Positions 49,650 through 61,209 are shown, counted from the first letter of the stretch. The stretch: 64,000 bases of DNA from Streptomyces humidus (GCF_014649655.1 NZ_BMTL01000002.1:186001-250000); one strand, 5' to 3'. Translations and numbers: made by a program. Notes: a model not told the origin generated them from the sequence alone.

Positions 49650-49679
49650 TTGACCGCACGATGTAACCATCGGTAACTT
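49650..49679 (+). promoter_or_regulatory. Candidate promoter of the DUF6230-DUF6114 operon
   Basis: TTGACC and TAACTT are 18 bp apart in an unusually AT-rich part of the 675-bp divergent region, about 140 bp before the DUF6230 start. GTAACCATCGGTAAC within it is an imperfect inverted pair that could be an operator. The rest of the region (49146-49649) holds no gene. Confidence 0.5.
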
Positions 49680-49820
49680 CCTCAATGGCTACTGCTGCGT
49701 AACGTGAAAGCCCTTGCGGCTTCCGGGAGTCACAAGGAGACGTGCGCGGCAGCCGCTGTCCGCGCCAGGGCAACGTGCCGCTGAAGCCCAACCTGCATGA
49801 CTTAGCGCATGGGAGCAGAC

Positions 49821-50486
49821 ATGGCCTCGTCCCCGGACGTCACGTCGTCCGTCGACAACACCCCTGAGAACCCCGAAAGCGGTTCCACCGAGAGACGCGG
49901 CCGGGTCCGGCTGCGCCGGGCCGCCGTCATGGCGGTGCCCGCCACCTTCGTCGCCGCAGGGCTCGCGGTCCTCACCGCCCAGGGCGCCCTGGGCGTGCAG
50001 TTCGCGATCTCCGGCATGCCGTTCGTGGTCACCGCCGACCGGCTCGACGGCGAGGGTTTCGCGCAGTTCGGCGGCCTGGACAACATGATCAAGGACAGCC
50101 CCAACGAGGGCGACACCGGCGGCCAGGTCCTGGTCGTCACCTCGGTCGTGAAGAACGGCAAGATCACCAACATGTGCCAGAGCGTCGACCTCGGAGGCAT
50201 CCAGCTCGTCCTCAAGGCCGGCGGCGGGAACACCCCGGTGAGCGTGAAGAACCTGGCCATCGACTCCGACCAGATCACCGGCGACGCCGAGTTCAGCAAC
50301 ATCGAGATCGGCCGCGACTCCAGCACCTTCGACAAGGTCCCGATCCAGGGCCCCGCAGGCGTCTACGGCCAGCAGGCCGACACGGTGGTCATCAAGAACC
50401 TGTACCAGCACAACTACGCGGCCACCGCCGCCGTCTTCAAGCTCCCCGGGCTGAAGATGAGCTTCTCGAGCGAGGGCTGCAAGTAA
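49821..50486 (+). CDS. DUF6230 family protein
   Basis: A 221-residue membrane-associated protein. A basic N-terminus and one hydrophobic segment (AAVMAVPATFVAAGLAVLTA) precede an exported beta-rich domain with GALGVQFAISGMPFVVTAD near its start. This matches DUF6230, formerly mis-annotated as cholesterol esterase. ATG was chosen for the GGGAG five bases upstream; an ATG at 49809 has none. The stop overlaps the next start (TAATG). Function unknown. Confidence 0.85.
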   Translation: MASSPDVTSSVDNTPENPESGSTERRGRVRLRRAAVMAVPATFVAAGLAVLTAQGALGVQFAISGMPFVVTADRLDGEGFAQFGGLDNMIKDSPNEGDTGGQVLVVTSVVKNGKITNMCQSVDLGGIQLVLKAGGGNTPVSVKNLAIDSDQITGDAEFSNIEIGRDSSTFDKVPIQGPAGVYGQQADTVVIKNLYQHNYAATAAVFKLPGLKMSFSSEGCK

Positions 50487-50947
50487 TGACCTTCACCCAG
50501 TGGCGGGACCGCTTCCGCGGGTGGAGAGGCCAGCGGCCCTTCGCAGGCGGCGTGCTGCTCGCGCTGGGCGGCGCCGAGATCCTGGTGACCATGAAGGCAC
50601 CGCTTCCGGTCATCCTGCACGTCGGCATGCAAGGGCTGGCAGGTTACCTCCTGCCCACCCTGATGGTGGTCTGCGGCCTGCTGATCCTGTTCAACCCGAC
50701 CCAGCGGCTTTTCTACTCGATCATCTCGATCATGCTCTCCCTGGGCACCTGGCTCACCTCCAACATCGGCGGCTTCGTCGTCGGCCTCCTGATGGGCGCC
50801 GTCGGCAGTTCCCTGGCCTTCGGCTGGGTTCCCGACCAGGAACCGCGCCAGAGCCGTCGCCGACGGCGCACGGAGAAGCAGACCCGGCGGACGATCGAGA
50901 CAGTCCACAAGGGCGGCCACCTGCCCGAGGCGGGCAAGCCGGCCTGA
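50486..50947 (+). CDS. DUF6114 family membrane protein
   Basis: A 153-residue integral membrane protein with about four segments (ALGGAEILVTM, VGMQGLAGYLLPTLMVVCGL, LFYSIISIMLSLGTWL, GGFVVGLLMGAVGSSLAFGW) and a basic cytoplasmic tail (RQSRRRRRTEKQTRR). It is the usual partner of DUF6230 and overlaps it by one base. The pair probably forms an envelope complex of unknown role. Confidence 0.88.
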   Translation: MTFTQWRDRFRGWRGQRPFAGGVLLALGGAEILVTMKAPLPVILHVGMQGLAGYLLPTLMVVCGLLILFNPTQRLFYSIISIMLSLGTWLTSNIGGFVVGLLMGAVGSSLAFGWVPDQEPRQSRRRRRTEKQTRRTIETVHKGGHLPEAGKPA

Positions 50948-51708
50948 GCCGGGATCTCCGCGTCCGCTCTCCGGGTTTCACAACCGTTCTCGTAACGCGA
51001 GGGACCGGAACGGGCCCGCAAAGGCCCGCACCGCCCTGCACGGACCGGCCACGGCAGGACCCGGAGCGGAAGCAGAACAGAAAAGACGGAAGCAGAACAG
51101 AGAAGAACAGAAGCAGATGCAGTATGCATCCGACTCGCGGTCATGATGGACGGCCGCACGTCAGCTCACCGGTGGGGCCGGGCGGCTCGTACACAGCGGG
51201 CCGTCTCCGGCCCCGCCGGTCTGGTGATCACCTCGGTGCCCGGGGCCCTTGCCCAAGACCTTTGCCGCACCCGCACCCGCACCCGCTTGCACCATGCACC
51301 CTGCCGCACTCCACGAGCAGTCCCAGCACTGGGCCATCCCCCTCGCCGATCCCCCTCCATGGCCGATCCCCCTCCGTGGGCGTGACCGCTCCCGGGCCTG
51401 CCCGAGCCTGAGCCGCCCGGTCCCGAGCCGCCGGTTTCTGAGCACGCTCGGTCGTATGCATGACGCGTGGGCAACGCATTGACGACAAGTCAATCGATCT
51501 GGGTCTTCAGCCGTGCTGGTCCGTACCACAGACGTACTGGATCACAATGCGGCACCGGCACCTCACCCCCGGTGGTTGCTCACTTGACTGGCGGCGGTCA
51601 CACACGGTTGGCTCCGAGCCAACGCATGTCTCCCGCCGGTGCCCACCCCTCGCATCGGCGCCGCTCGCCCCGTCCTTCTGCTCTGCCGCACAGCGAGGTG
51701 CAGCCCTC
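50948..51708. other. Long spacer with A-rich AAGCAGAACAG repeats
   Basis: About 760 bp without a supported gene. At 51067-51118 a purine-rich stretch repeats CGGAAGCAGAACAGA with a 20-bp period and decays into GAAGAACAGAAGCAGA. CGCACCC is triplicated near 51268-51285. The last 200 bp are less GC-rich and probably carry the promoter of the binding-protein/conservon operon. Confidence 0.5.
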
Positions 51709-52722
51709 ATGAACACTTCCGTCCCCGTTTCCCGATCTTCCGCAACACTCAGATCGCCGCGCCTCGCCGCCCTGGCCACGGCGTGCAGTCTGCTGCTCAC
51801 CGGCTGCTCCGGCGCCACCTCGTCCGCCTCGGCCACGGACAGGGCGGGCGGTTCGGCCGGCCGCATCAAGATCGCCATGATCACCCACGGAGCCGAGGAC
51901 GACGCCTTCTGGGAGCTGGTGCGCAAGGGCGCCGAGACGGCGGCGGCCAAGGACGGCGTCGATCTGACCTATGCCAGCGACTCCGACGGTGCGCGACAGG
52001 CCGAGCTGGTACGGGACGCGATCCGCGACAAGGTCGACGGCATCGCGGTGACCCTGGCCAAACCGCAGGCCATGAGGGCTCCGGTGGCCGCGGCCACGGC
52101 GGCCGGCATACCCGTGGTCGGTATCAACTCCGGTATCGATGCCTGGCGTTCGGCCGGGCTCCTGGAATATTTCGGCCAGGACGAGAGCGTCGCGGGCCGC
52201 GCCGTCGGCACCAAGCTCGACGGCCTCGACGCCAAGCACGCCCTGTGCGTCATCCACGAGCGGGGCAACGTCGCCCTGGAAGCGCGCTGCGCGGGCGTGA
52301 AGAAGACGTTCACCGGCGAGACGGACATGCTCTACGTCGACGGAACGGACATGGACGCGATGACCGCCGCCGTGACGACACGCCTCCGGCAGGATCCCGG
52401 CATCGACGAAGTCATCACCAACGGGGCCCAGTTCGCGCTGGCGGCCGTGAAGGCGGCCGACGAGGCGGGCAGCAAGGCCGAGGTGGCCACCTTCGACCTC
52501 AACAAGGACCTGGTTGCGGCCGTCCGCGACGGCCGAGTGCAGTTCGCCGTGGACCAACAGCCCTATCTGCAGGGGTACCTGGCCGTGGACGGACTGTGGC
52601 TGCACCGGACCAACGGCAACGTCAGCGGGGGCGGCGTGTCCCCCGTGCTGACCGGTCCCGCCTTCGTCACCCGGGCCAACATCGCCCAGGTCGCCCGCTA
52701 CGCCACCGCCGGGACCCGCTGA
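51709..52722 (+). CDS. Sugar/autoinducer-type solute-binding lipoprotein
   Basis: A 337-residue periplasmic-binding-protein (Peripla_BP_4 / LacI-like fold) lipoprotein. The lipobox LLTGC gives Cys33. The core starts RIKIAMITHGAEDDAFWELV, and IPVVGINSGIDAW and EVITNGAQFAL are family-typical. GAGGTG precedes the ATG. No permease or ATPase gene accompanies it; instead cvnA starts 60 bp downstream on the same strand. Inference: it serves as a ligand receptor for the conservon kinase rather than as part of an importer. Confidence 0.9.
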   Translation: MNTSVPVSRSSATLRSPRLAALATACSLLLTGCSGATSSASATDRAGGSAGRIKIAMITHGAEDDAFWELVRKGAETAAAKDGVDLTYASDSDGARQAELVRDAIRDKVDGIAVTLAKPQAMRAPVAAATAAGIPVVGINSGIDAWRSAGLLEYFGQDESVAGRAVGTKLDGLDAKHALCVIHERGNVALEARCAGVKKTFTGETDMLYVDGTDMDAMTAAVTTRLRQDPGIDEVITNGAQFALAAVKAADEAGSKAEVATFDLNKDLVAAVRDGRVQFAVDQQPYLQGYLAVDGLWLHRTNGNVSGGGVSPVLTGPAFVTRANIAQVARYATAGTR

Positions 52723-52782
52723 CCAGGCAGTTCTCCCACCTCTTCCGCTCCACTCCCCTCGTTGATCGCTCCAAGGACGGCC

Positions 52783-55632
52783 ATGTCTCCACAGTCAGGC
52801 GCCCGGCGCCGCCGTCTCGGCTCCATACGTCTGTCCCTCATCCTGCTGGCGCTGGTGCCCGGCATCACCCTCACCGCCATGTGGGGTGTGACGACGACCC
52901 AGATGTTCACCGAGGGGCTCAGGCTGCGCACGCAGACGGAACTGAGCCGGTCCACCGGCGCCATGGGAACCGAGGCGACGCTCACGCTGCAACGGGAGCG
53001 CAGCCTGTCGGCCGTGTGGCTGGCATCCGGACCCGGCGCCTCCCGGACCGCCCTGGAGGCCCAACGCGAGAGGACGGACGAAGCGGTCGCCAAGCTGGTC
53101 ACCCGGGCGGACGACATCCAGAAGGCGCCCGCCCGCGTCCGCGACCGGCTTTACTCGGTCGTCGCTTCCGTCAGCAGCCTCGAGTACTACCGTGGCCAGG
53201 TGGACGACCCCGTCGACATCACCGCCGCGCAGGCCCTGGACCAGTACACGTCCATCATCGACGACCAGATCCACGCCTTCCAGGAACTGTCCCAGGTCGA
53301 CGACGGCGACCTCACCTCGCAGGCCGGGCCGCTCGTGGCACTGGAGCACGCGGCCGAGCTGGTCTCCGAGGAGGACCTGCAGCTCACCCTGGCCGGCCCC
53401 AGGGGGCGGATGGACGAGAAGACCTGGGCAGAGTTCACGCAGCTGGTGAACAGCCGCCGCTGGTTGGTGCAGGACCAGATCGTCCCTTCGCTCACCGGTG
53501 ACGCGAAAGAGGAAACCGAGCAGATCCTGACGAGCTACCAGTGGCAGACCCTGGAGGCCATAGAGAACAAGGTGCTCGCCGCTCGCGCGAAACAAGGTGA
53601 AAGCGGTGACATCGTGTTGCCGGACGTGCAGAAGGTCTGGCGCGCCGCGCTCATCGACGTCTCCGACCAGTACGCGAAGCTGATCCGGCGACAGACCACG
53701 ACCCTTCTGCAGCACAGCGCGGACAACTCCCGCGGACTGCTGATCAAGGCCGCCTCACTGAGCGCCGGCGGTCTCCTCGCCCTGCTGGTGTGCATCGGCA
53801 TGTCCTGGCGGATCACCCGTTCGCTGTCGCGGCGGCTGCACGGGCTGCGGATGGCAACGCTCGGTCTGGCGCACGAGCGGCTTCCGGACGTGGTGGCCCG
53901 GCTGGACCGGGGAGAGACCGTCGACGTGGACGCGGAGACCCCGCCGCTGGACTACGGGAACGACGAACTCGGCCAGGTGGCCGCGGCGTTCAACACCGCG
54001 CAGCGCACCGCCGTGCACACCGCGGTGGAACTCGCCGACACCCGGCGCGGTTTCCAGAAGGTCATCCTGGGCATCGCCCGGCAGAGCCAGAACCTGGTCA
54101 ACCTCCAGCTCAGCAAGCTCGATGCGCTGGAGCGCCGGCACCAGGACCCCGACGTCCTGAAGGGTCTGTACGAACTCGACTCCACAGCAAGCCAGTTGCG
54201 TCGCTACGAGGAGAACCTCGTCATCATCAGCGGCGGCCGGCCGGGGCGCAGCTGGACGGATCCGGTCGCACTGATCGACATCCTGCGCAGTGCCGTCGGA
54301 GAGGTGGCCGAGTACCGGCGGGTGGAGGTGCACACCGAGGAGGACGTGTACATCGCGCCGCCCGCCGTGGCGGACGTGATCCATCTGCTGGCCGAACTCA
54401 TCGACAACGCGACCTCCTACTCACCCGCGCCGTCCCCGGTCGGGGTCCGGGCGACGATGGTGGCCAAGGGACTGGCGATCGAGGTGGAGGACCGCGGGCT
54501 CGGGATGCCCGAGGACGACTACGCCTCGTTCAACGAGCAGTTGGCGGTCCCTCCGAAGTTCGACGTGGTGGCGCTCGCCGACGACCTGCGGCTCGGGATG
54601 TTCGTGATCGCCCGGCTCGCCACCCGGCACGGCATCGCCGTGACCCTGCGGTCCTCGCCGTACGGGGGAACCACCGCGATCGTGCTGGTCCCGCACGACA
54701 TCGTGGTCCTCGACGCGCCCGGCGACCGGTCCCCGGCGGACGAGCAGCCCGGCAGCCCGGCAACCGCAGGGTCCCCGCGCGCGCAGACAGACCTGACGAC
54801 CCGGGGACGGGAGCCGGCGGACCAGCCGGGGGACGCGGGTGCGGACGGCACGGCGCAGAAGCCAGGCGTCGATGCACGCAAGGACGCCGGAGCGACGCGA
54901 GCTGCCCCCGCCGGCGAGGGGCCGGGCGGGACCGGCGCTGACGGCGTGCCAGAGCGGGAGCGGGAGCAAGAGGAGGCGCAGGGGAAGGACCTGTCGACGG
55001 CTGCCGCGCCCGGCACCGACACGTCCGGGGCGTCCCCGTCCCGGACGGACGCGTCCCGGGGGTCCTCGTCCGCAGACTCCACGTCCAGGGGCTCCGCATC
55101 CGAGAGGACTTCGTCCCAGGCGTCCGACCCCTCCGTGGCCGACCAACCGGATGCCACGGAAGCGAGAGACCCGGGGAACAGAGGCGACGGGACCGACACA
55201 TCCGACGACACCTCCAGCCCCGACAGCACCGCCGGCGCCGAAGAAGCGGGCGTCCCGGTTCGTGCCGTCGGGCGGGTGAGCGGGCGCTCGGCGGTCCCGG
55301 TCGCGGAAAGGGCCGTCCGGCCTGGTGGGCTCCGCCCGCTTCCCCGCCGGATACCGCAGACCAGCCTCGCCTCCGAGCTGCGCGACGACGTCGCATCCGC
55401 CGCGGGCACGGGAAACGCCGAGGAAAGCGGTTTCCCCGATGATTTCACCGCCGAGCGCGCGGCCTCCTCTCTCGCGGGTTTCCAACGCGGCACCCGGCAG
55501 GCCCTCGTCGACGCGGACGCCGACGAGCCGCACTCCGGCCCGCGGGAGACGGCGGTCGCGCAGGACGCCGGCCCGCCTGTCACCGCGACAGGCACCTTCC
55601 AGACCTCGACCCCGCCCGCCGACCGCTCATGA
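52783..55632 (+). CDS. cvnA: Conservon sensor histidine kinase-like protein (CvnA)
   Basis: A 949-residue membrane sensor. An N-terminal segment (LSLILLALVPGITLTAMWGV) and a second at about 325-350 (ASLSAGGLLALLVCIGM) enclose a NIT-type external domain; HAMP follows, then a kinase module with N-box LAELIDNATSYSPAP and G-box DRGLGMP. The last 300 residues are disordered, rich in Asp, Ser, Pro and Thr. The classical phospho-accepting His is replaced by the RQSQNLVNLQL segment of this family. AAGGAC precedes the ATG. It is the first of four overlapping conservon genes. Confidence 0.93.
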   Translation: MSPQSGARRRRLGSIRLSLILLALVPGITLTAMWGVTTTQMFTEGLRLRTQTELSRSTGAMGTEATLTLQRERSLSAVWLASGPGASRTALEAQRERTDEAVAKLVTRADDIQKAPARVRDRLYSVVASVSSLEYYRGQVDDPVDITAAQALDQYTSIIDDQIHAFQELSQVDDGDLTSQAGPLVALEHAAELVSEEDLQLTLAGPRGRMDEKTWAEFTQLVNSRRWLVQDQIVPSLTGDAKEETEQILTSYQWQTLEAIENKVLAARAKQGESGDIVLPDVQKVWRAALIDVSDQYAKLIRRQTTTLLQHSADNSRGLLIKAASLSAGGLLALLVCIGMSWRITRSLSRRLHGLRMATLGLAHERLPDVVARLDRGETVDVDAETPPLDYGNDELGQVAAAFNTAQRTAVHTAVELADTRRGFQKVILGIARQSQNLVNLQLSKLDALERRHQDPDVLKGLYELDSTASQLRRYEENLVIISGGRPGRSWTDPVALIDILRSAVGEVAEYRRVEVHTEEDVYIAPPAVADVIHLLAELIDNATSYSPAPSPVGVRATMVAKGLAIEVEDRGLGMPEDDYASFNEQLAVPPKFDVVALADDLRLGMFVIARLATRHGIAVTLRSSPYGGTTAIVLVPHDIVVLDAPGDRSPADEQPGSPATAGSPRAQTDLTTRGREPADQPGDAGADGTAQKPGVDARKDAGATRAAPAGEGPGGTGADGVPEREREQEEAQGKDLSTAAAPGTDTSGASPSRTDASRGSSSADSTSRGSASERTSSQASDPSVADQPDATEARDPGNRGDGTDTSDDTSSPDSTAGAEEAGVPVRAVGRVSGRSAVPVAERAVRPGGLRPLPRRIPQTSLASELRDDVASAAGTGNAEESGFPDDFTAERAASSLAGFQRGTRQALVDADADEPHSGPRETAVAQDAGPPVTATGTFQTSTPPADRS

Positions 55633-56078
55633 AGGACACCGCGATGACACCCTCTCTCCCCGGCACCAACACCCAGCTCGACCAGCTGCTCACGGGTCTC
55701 GTCGACCGGGTCGCCGACGTCAACCAGGCCGTCGTGCTCTCGGAAGACGGCCTGGTGGTGAGCAAGTCCACCGGTTTTCTGCGCGAGGACGCGGAGCGGC
55801 TGGCGGCGACAGCGTCCGGCCTGATGAGCCTCAGCAAGGGTGTCAGCATGGATTTCCGCGGCGGTCCGGTGCGCCAGGCGCTCATCGAGATGGCCAACAG
55901 CTATCTGATCCTCACGTCGGCCGGGCCGGGTGCCCACCTCGTCGTGCTGGCGGGGAAGAACGCGGACGTCGGGGTGGTGGCGTACCAGATGAACATGCTG
56001 GTGAAGAAGATCGGCGAGCACCTCAGTGCGGCGCCGCGGGCCCATGTCGGTCCCGCCGTACGCACCAACGGCGGGTGA
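55629..56078 (+). CDS. cvnB: Conservon Roadblock/LC7 protein (CvnB)
   Basis: A 149-residue MglB-like Roadblock/LC7 protein (LTGLVDRVADVNQAVVLSED...). Such proteins bind the partner GTPase and may act as GAP or scaffold. The start overlaps the cvnA stop by ATGA. Confidence 0.94.
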   Translation: MKDTAMTPSLPGTNTQLDQLLTGLVDRVADVNQAVVLSEDGLVVSKSTGFLREDAERLAATASGLMSLSKGVSMDFRGGPVRQALIEMANSYLILTSAGPGAHLVVLAGKNADVGVVAYQMNMLVKKIGEHLSAAPRAHVGPAVRTNGG

Positions 56079-56079
56079 G

Positions 56080-56442
56080 GTGAGCGGAGGCGACGAAGCG
56101 GGCCGACTCGTCAGGCCGTTCGCCCTCACCGGTGGACGGACCCGGCCCAGCCGCGCCGACTTCACGCTCATCACCACCGTGACCGCGGTGGACCCGCCGC
56201 CCGAGCGGACGGCGTGGCCCCAGCCGGAGCACGGCCGGATCCTGCGGCTGTGCGCCCGGCCGGTCGCGGTGGCGGAACTCGCGGCCCACCTCGATCTGCC
56301 GGTCAGCGTGGTCGTCATCATGCTCTGCGATCTGCTGGAGGCGGGACTGATAACGGCCCGTCCGCCCCGCTCCGTCACCGGCGCCCATGACCTGGACCTG
56401 GATCTGCTGCAGAAAGTGAGGGACGGCCTTGGCCGGATCTGA
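56080..56442 (+). CDS. cvnC: Conservon DUF742 protein (CvnC)
   Basis: A 120-residue DUF742 protein with a winged-helix-like core: LVRPFALTGGRTRPS at the N-terminus and CARPVAVAELAAHLDLPVSV plus LCDLLEAGLI. It links the GTPase to the sensor complex in conservons. GTG just after the cvnB stop was chosen with GGCGGGTGAG overlap; an ATG at 56044 inside cvnB is an alternative. Confidence 0.9.
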   Translation: MSGGDEAGRLVRPFALTGGRTRPSRADFTLITTVTAVDPPPERTAWPQPEHGRILRLCARPVAVAELAAHLDLPVSVVVIMLCDLLEAGLITARPPRSVTGAHDLDLDLLQKVRDGLGRI

Positions 56443-57037
56443 CACCGCCGCTCCCCCGGCCGCATCGGCAGCGGCTCCCGACACGGTGAAGATCCTCATC
56501 GCGGGCGGCTTCGGCGTCGGCAAGACGACCATGGTCGGGGCGGTCAGCGAGATCACCCCGCTGCGCACGGAGGAACCGCTGACGGTGGCGGGGCTGGACG
56601 TCGACGACCTGAAGGGCATCGAGGAGAAACGGGCCACCACCGTGGCTCTCGACTTCGGCCGGATCACCATCGGCGACGACCTGGTGCTGTACCTCTTCGG
56701 CACGCCCGGCCAGCAACGGTTCTGGTTCATGTGGAACGACCTGGCGATCGGTGCGCTGGGGGCGGTGGTTCTCATCGACGTGCGCCGGCCGGAGTCCAGC
56801 TTCGCCGCCGTCGACTTCTTCGAGCGGCGGGGCATCCCGTTCGTCGTTGCAGTGAACGGTTTCCACGGTGTGCACCCGTATCCCACGGAGGAGATCAGGG
56901 AGTCCCTGGCACTGCCGGAAAGCGTTCCCGTGGTGTTGTGCGACGCGCGGGAACGTGCGTCGTGCCGGGACGTGCTGATCGCCCTGATCGACCGGCTGAT
57001 CGACGAGTTCACCCTGCGGTCGGCATCGCCCGGCTGA
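56429..57037 (+). CDS. cvnD: Conservon small GTPase (CvnD)
   Basis: A 202-residue Ras/Rag-like GTPase with Walker A GGFGVGKTT (residues 26-34), switch II FGTPGQQRF and the guanine-binding segment AVNGF in place of NKxD, usual for CvnD. TTG with GAGGGAC upstream overlaps cvnC by 14 nt. It is the output of the conservon complex, by analogy with eukaryotic G-protein-coupled signalling. Confidence 0.94.
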   Translation: MAGSDTAAPPAASAAAPDTVKILIAGGFGVGKTTMVGAVSEITPLRTEEPLTVAGLDVDDLKGIEEKRATTVALDFGRITIGDDLVLYLFGTPGQQRFWFMWNDLAIGALGAVVLIDVRRPESSFAAVDFFERRGIPFVVAVNGFHGVHPYPTEEIRESLALPESVPVVLCDARERASCRDVLIALIDRLIDEFTLRSASPG

Positions 57038-57170
57038 CCCCGCCCGTCCGAGCCGCGCGCACTCGTCCTGCCGGATCCGAGGTATCCGAGGTAACGGCGT
57101 CTCAGGCAGGTCGTCTCGCTCGGGCCGGTCACTTCACTCGAGCCGGTCCCGTAGCTCTGCCTTGTTCCCG

Positions 57171-57587
57171 TCAGCGGGCTCCGGCCGCGCGCAGCACGGT
57201 GATCGTCTCCGGATGGCGCCCCTTGACGGCCCACTCGAGGGGCGTCGGTCCGGTGCCGTGGTCCTCGCGGAGTCCGGGGTCCGCGCCATGGGCGAGAAGG
57301 GTGCGCACGGTCTCGACGTGCCCCCAACAGGCGGCCGCACACAGCGGAGTGCCCTCGGCGCCGACGCCGGCGCTCTCGGCGTCGGGCGGTGCGCCGGCCT
57401 CCAGCAGTCTGCGCGCCACGTCGGCCGCACCCTGGACGCAGGCCTCGTACAGCGGGGTCGTTCCGTCGGCGTCGGCCATCGCCGGGTCCGCGCCGGCTCG
57501 CAGCAGACGGTCGACGTCCTGAACCGTCCCGCACAGGGCCGCCGCGACCAGGCGCGACGTGAGTTTCTTCTGCCGTCTTCTGTTCAC
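57171..57587 (-). CDS. Ankyrin-repeat protein
   Basis: A 138-residue soluble protein with three to four ankyrin repeats: VQDVDRLLRAGADPAMADAD, TPLYEACVQGAADVARRLLE, TPLCAAACWGHVETVRTLLA and TPLEWAVKGRHPETITVLRA. GTG was chosen where basic residues (NRRRQKKL) precede the first repeat. It probably mediates a protein contact; partner unknown. Confidence 0.85.
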   Translation of the reverse strand: MNRRRQKKLTSRLVAAALCGTVQDVDRLLRAGADPAMADADGTTPLYEACVQGAADVARRLLEAGAPPDAESAGVGAEGTPLCAAACWGHVETVRTLLAHGADPGLREDHGTGPTPLEWAVKGRHPETITVLRAAGAR

Positions 57588-57602
57588 GGTCGCCGAGAGT
57601 AG

Positions 57603-57821
57603 CCCGGCTCCGTCGACGGGATCCGCGGATTCAAGACGTCGACGTTCGCCGGGGACGCGACCTTCAACCGCACTGCGGGCCTGGCGGACGCCGGCTGGTC
57701 GTCGTTCCGCTCGTGCCACAACCCGACCCGCTGCCTCCGGCACTCGAACTGCGTGCTGCGCATCGGCCCGATCTCGACGGCCGCGGAGCAGCAGGACGCC
57801 ACGTTCTACGTGGGTTACTGA
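57603..57821 (+). pseudogene. Remnant of an AbfB (arabinose-binding) domain protein
   Basis: A 72-codon open stretch beginning right after a TAG and ending in TGA has no start codon or ribosome-binding site. FAGDATFNRTAGLADAG, SSFRSCHNPTRCLRHSN and QQDATFYVGY match the C-terminal half of alpha-L-arabinofuranosidase B (AbfB) carbohydrate-binding domains, with decay (extra Cys residues). The upstream part of the gene is missing, so this is a degraded 3' fragment. Confidence 0.65.
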
Positions 57822-57846
57822 GCCGGAGCTGCGCGAGAAGCCGTTC

Positions 57847-59853
<2,007 letters not shown>

Positions 59854-60182
59854 GGATGCGGTTGCGGTAGCGGTTGCGGTGACGTCCAACGGATCAGCAG
59901 TCCAGCGGTCCAACACGAGACAGAGCGGTGACAGAGCGGGCGGCGTAGTGCGGCGGTGCGGCGGTCCCGCAGATCAACAGACCGGCATACCACCGAAGCA
60001 GCGACCCACCGAAGCAGCAGTCCACTGAAGCAGCGACCCACCGGAACAGCGCCGCACCGAACCGACGAAGCACCGGTTCGGCGCGGCGCTGGTGCGGTGA
60101 AGCACGGCAACGGTGGACCGCTGAATCACTGCATCGGCGTCCGCGGGGCGGAAGACCCGTCCGATCGCGGAGCCGCGCAACC
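59854..60182. repeat. Spacer with 16-bp tandem array CCACCGAAGCAGCGAC
   Basis: Units of 16 bp begin at 59990, 60006, 60022, 60038, 60054 and 60070, the first three nearly identical and the rest progressively diverged. GCGGTTGCGGTAGCGGTTGC at 59861-59880 is a hexamer repeat just upstream of the ammonia-lyase-like start. No gene is seen. Confidence 0.8.
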
Positions 60183-61142
60183 TCAGCCCAGGCCGGCCGA
60201 CTTCAGCCAGGCCTTGGCCACGTCGAGGGGGTCCTTGCTCTGCAGCTGCACCTGGTAGTCCAGTTCCAGCAGGGCCTTCGTGTCGAGCTTGGCGGAGACG
60301 GCGTTGAGCGCGTCGACGCCTTCCTGCGAGAGCCCGCTCTTGTAGACCACCGGGGTCACGTTCGCGAATCCGAAGAGGTTCTTCGGGTCCTGGAGAACGA
60401 CGAACTTCTCCTTGGTGATGGTCGGGTCCGTGGTGAAGATGTCCGCGGCCTGCACGGTGTCCTTCTTCAACGCGGCCTGGGTCAGCGGGCCGCCGGCGTC
60501 GAGCGCCTTGAAGGACTTGAACTTCAGCCCGTACACCGAGTCCAGGCCGAGGAGGCCCTGCTGGCGGGTCTGGAACTCGGGTGATCCGCCGAGGATCAGC
60601 TTCGGGGCGACGTCCTTCAGGTCGGCGAGGGTGGACGTGGCGGTGAGGTTGTACTTCTGCGCGGTCGCCGCGTTGACCGTGACGGAGTCCTTGTCCTCGG
60701 CCGGCGACGACTCCAGCAGCGTCAGCTTGGAGTCGAGCTTGGCCTTCACCGCGGCGTTCACGGTCGCGAGCGAGGTCTGCTCGGCCTTCGCGTCGAGGTA
60801 GGCCAGCAGCGAGCCGTTGTACTCCGGCAGAACGGTGATGGAACCGTTCTTGAGCAGGCCGTACGTGGTTTCCCGGCTGCCGATGTTGGGCTTGTAGGAC
60901 ACCTTGATGCCCTTGGCCTTCAGTGCCTCACCGTAGATGTCCGCGATCAGGATGCTCTCGGCGAAGTTGTTGGAGCCGACGACCACGGTGTCACCGGCCG
61001 CCTTGTCGCCGGCGAGCGGGTCGGAGGTGTCGTCGGACGAGGAGGAACATCCCGCCAGCAGGGCCGTCATCGCGGCGAGGGCGACGGCCGTCGCACCGGG
61101 GTGGCTCCTGAGGGACCTGCTGCTGTGGGCGTTGGAAGTCAC
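60183..61142 (-). CDS. Glycine betaine/osmoprotectant-type solute-binding lipoprotein
   Basis: A 319-residue OpuAC/ProX-family lipoprotein. The lipobox LLAGC gives Cys32. VVVGSNNFAESILIADIYGE and SRETTYGLLKNGSITVLPEYNGS are signatures for quaternary-amine-binding proteins. No permease or ATPase gene lies nearby; it is divergent from a conservon-type sensor kinase across a 400-bp region. GTG is the likely start. It may serve a remote ProWV system or act as a sensor partner. Confidence 0.9.
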   Translation of the reverse strand: MTSNAHSSRSLRSHPGATAVALAAMTALLAGCSSSSDDTSDPLAGDKAAGDTVVVGSNNFAESILIADIYGEALKAKGIKVSYKPNIGSRETTYGLLKNGSITVLPEYNGSLLAYLDAKAEQTSLATVNAAVKAKLDSKLTLLESSPAEDKDSVTVNAATAQKYNLTATSTLADLKDVAPKLILGGSPEFQTRQQGLLGLDSVYGLKFKSFKALDAGGPLTQAALKKDTVQAADIFTTDPTITKEKFVVLQDPKNLFGFANVTPVVYKSGLSQEGVDALNAVSAKLDTKALLELDYQVQLQSKDPLDVAKAWLKSAGLG

Positions 61143-61209
61143 GGTTCCCGTTCCGGGCTGTGGGGTTGATGAGAACTCAAACACTCTGATCTGATCCAAT
61201 CCATCCGCT

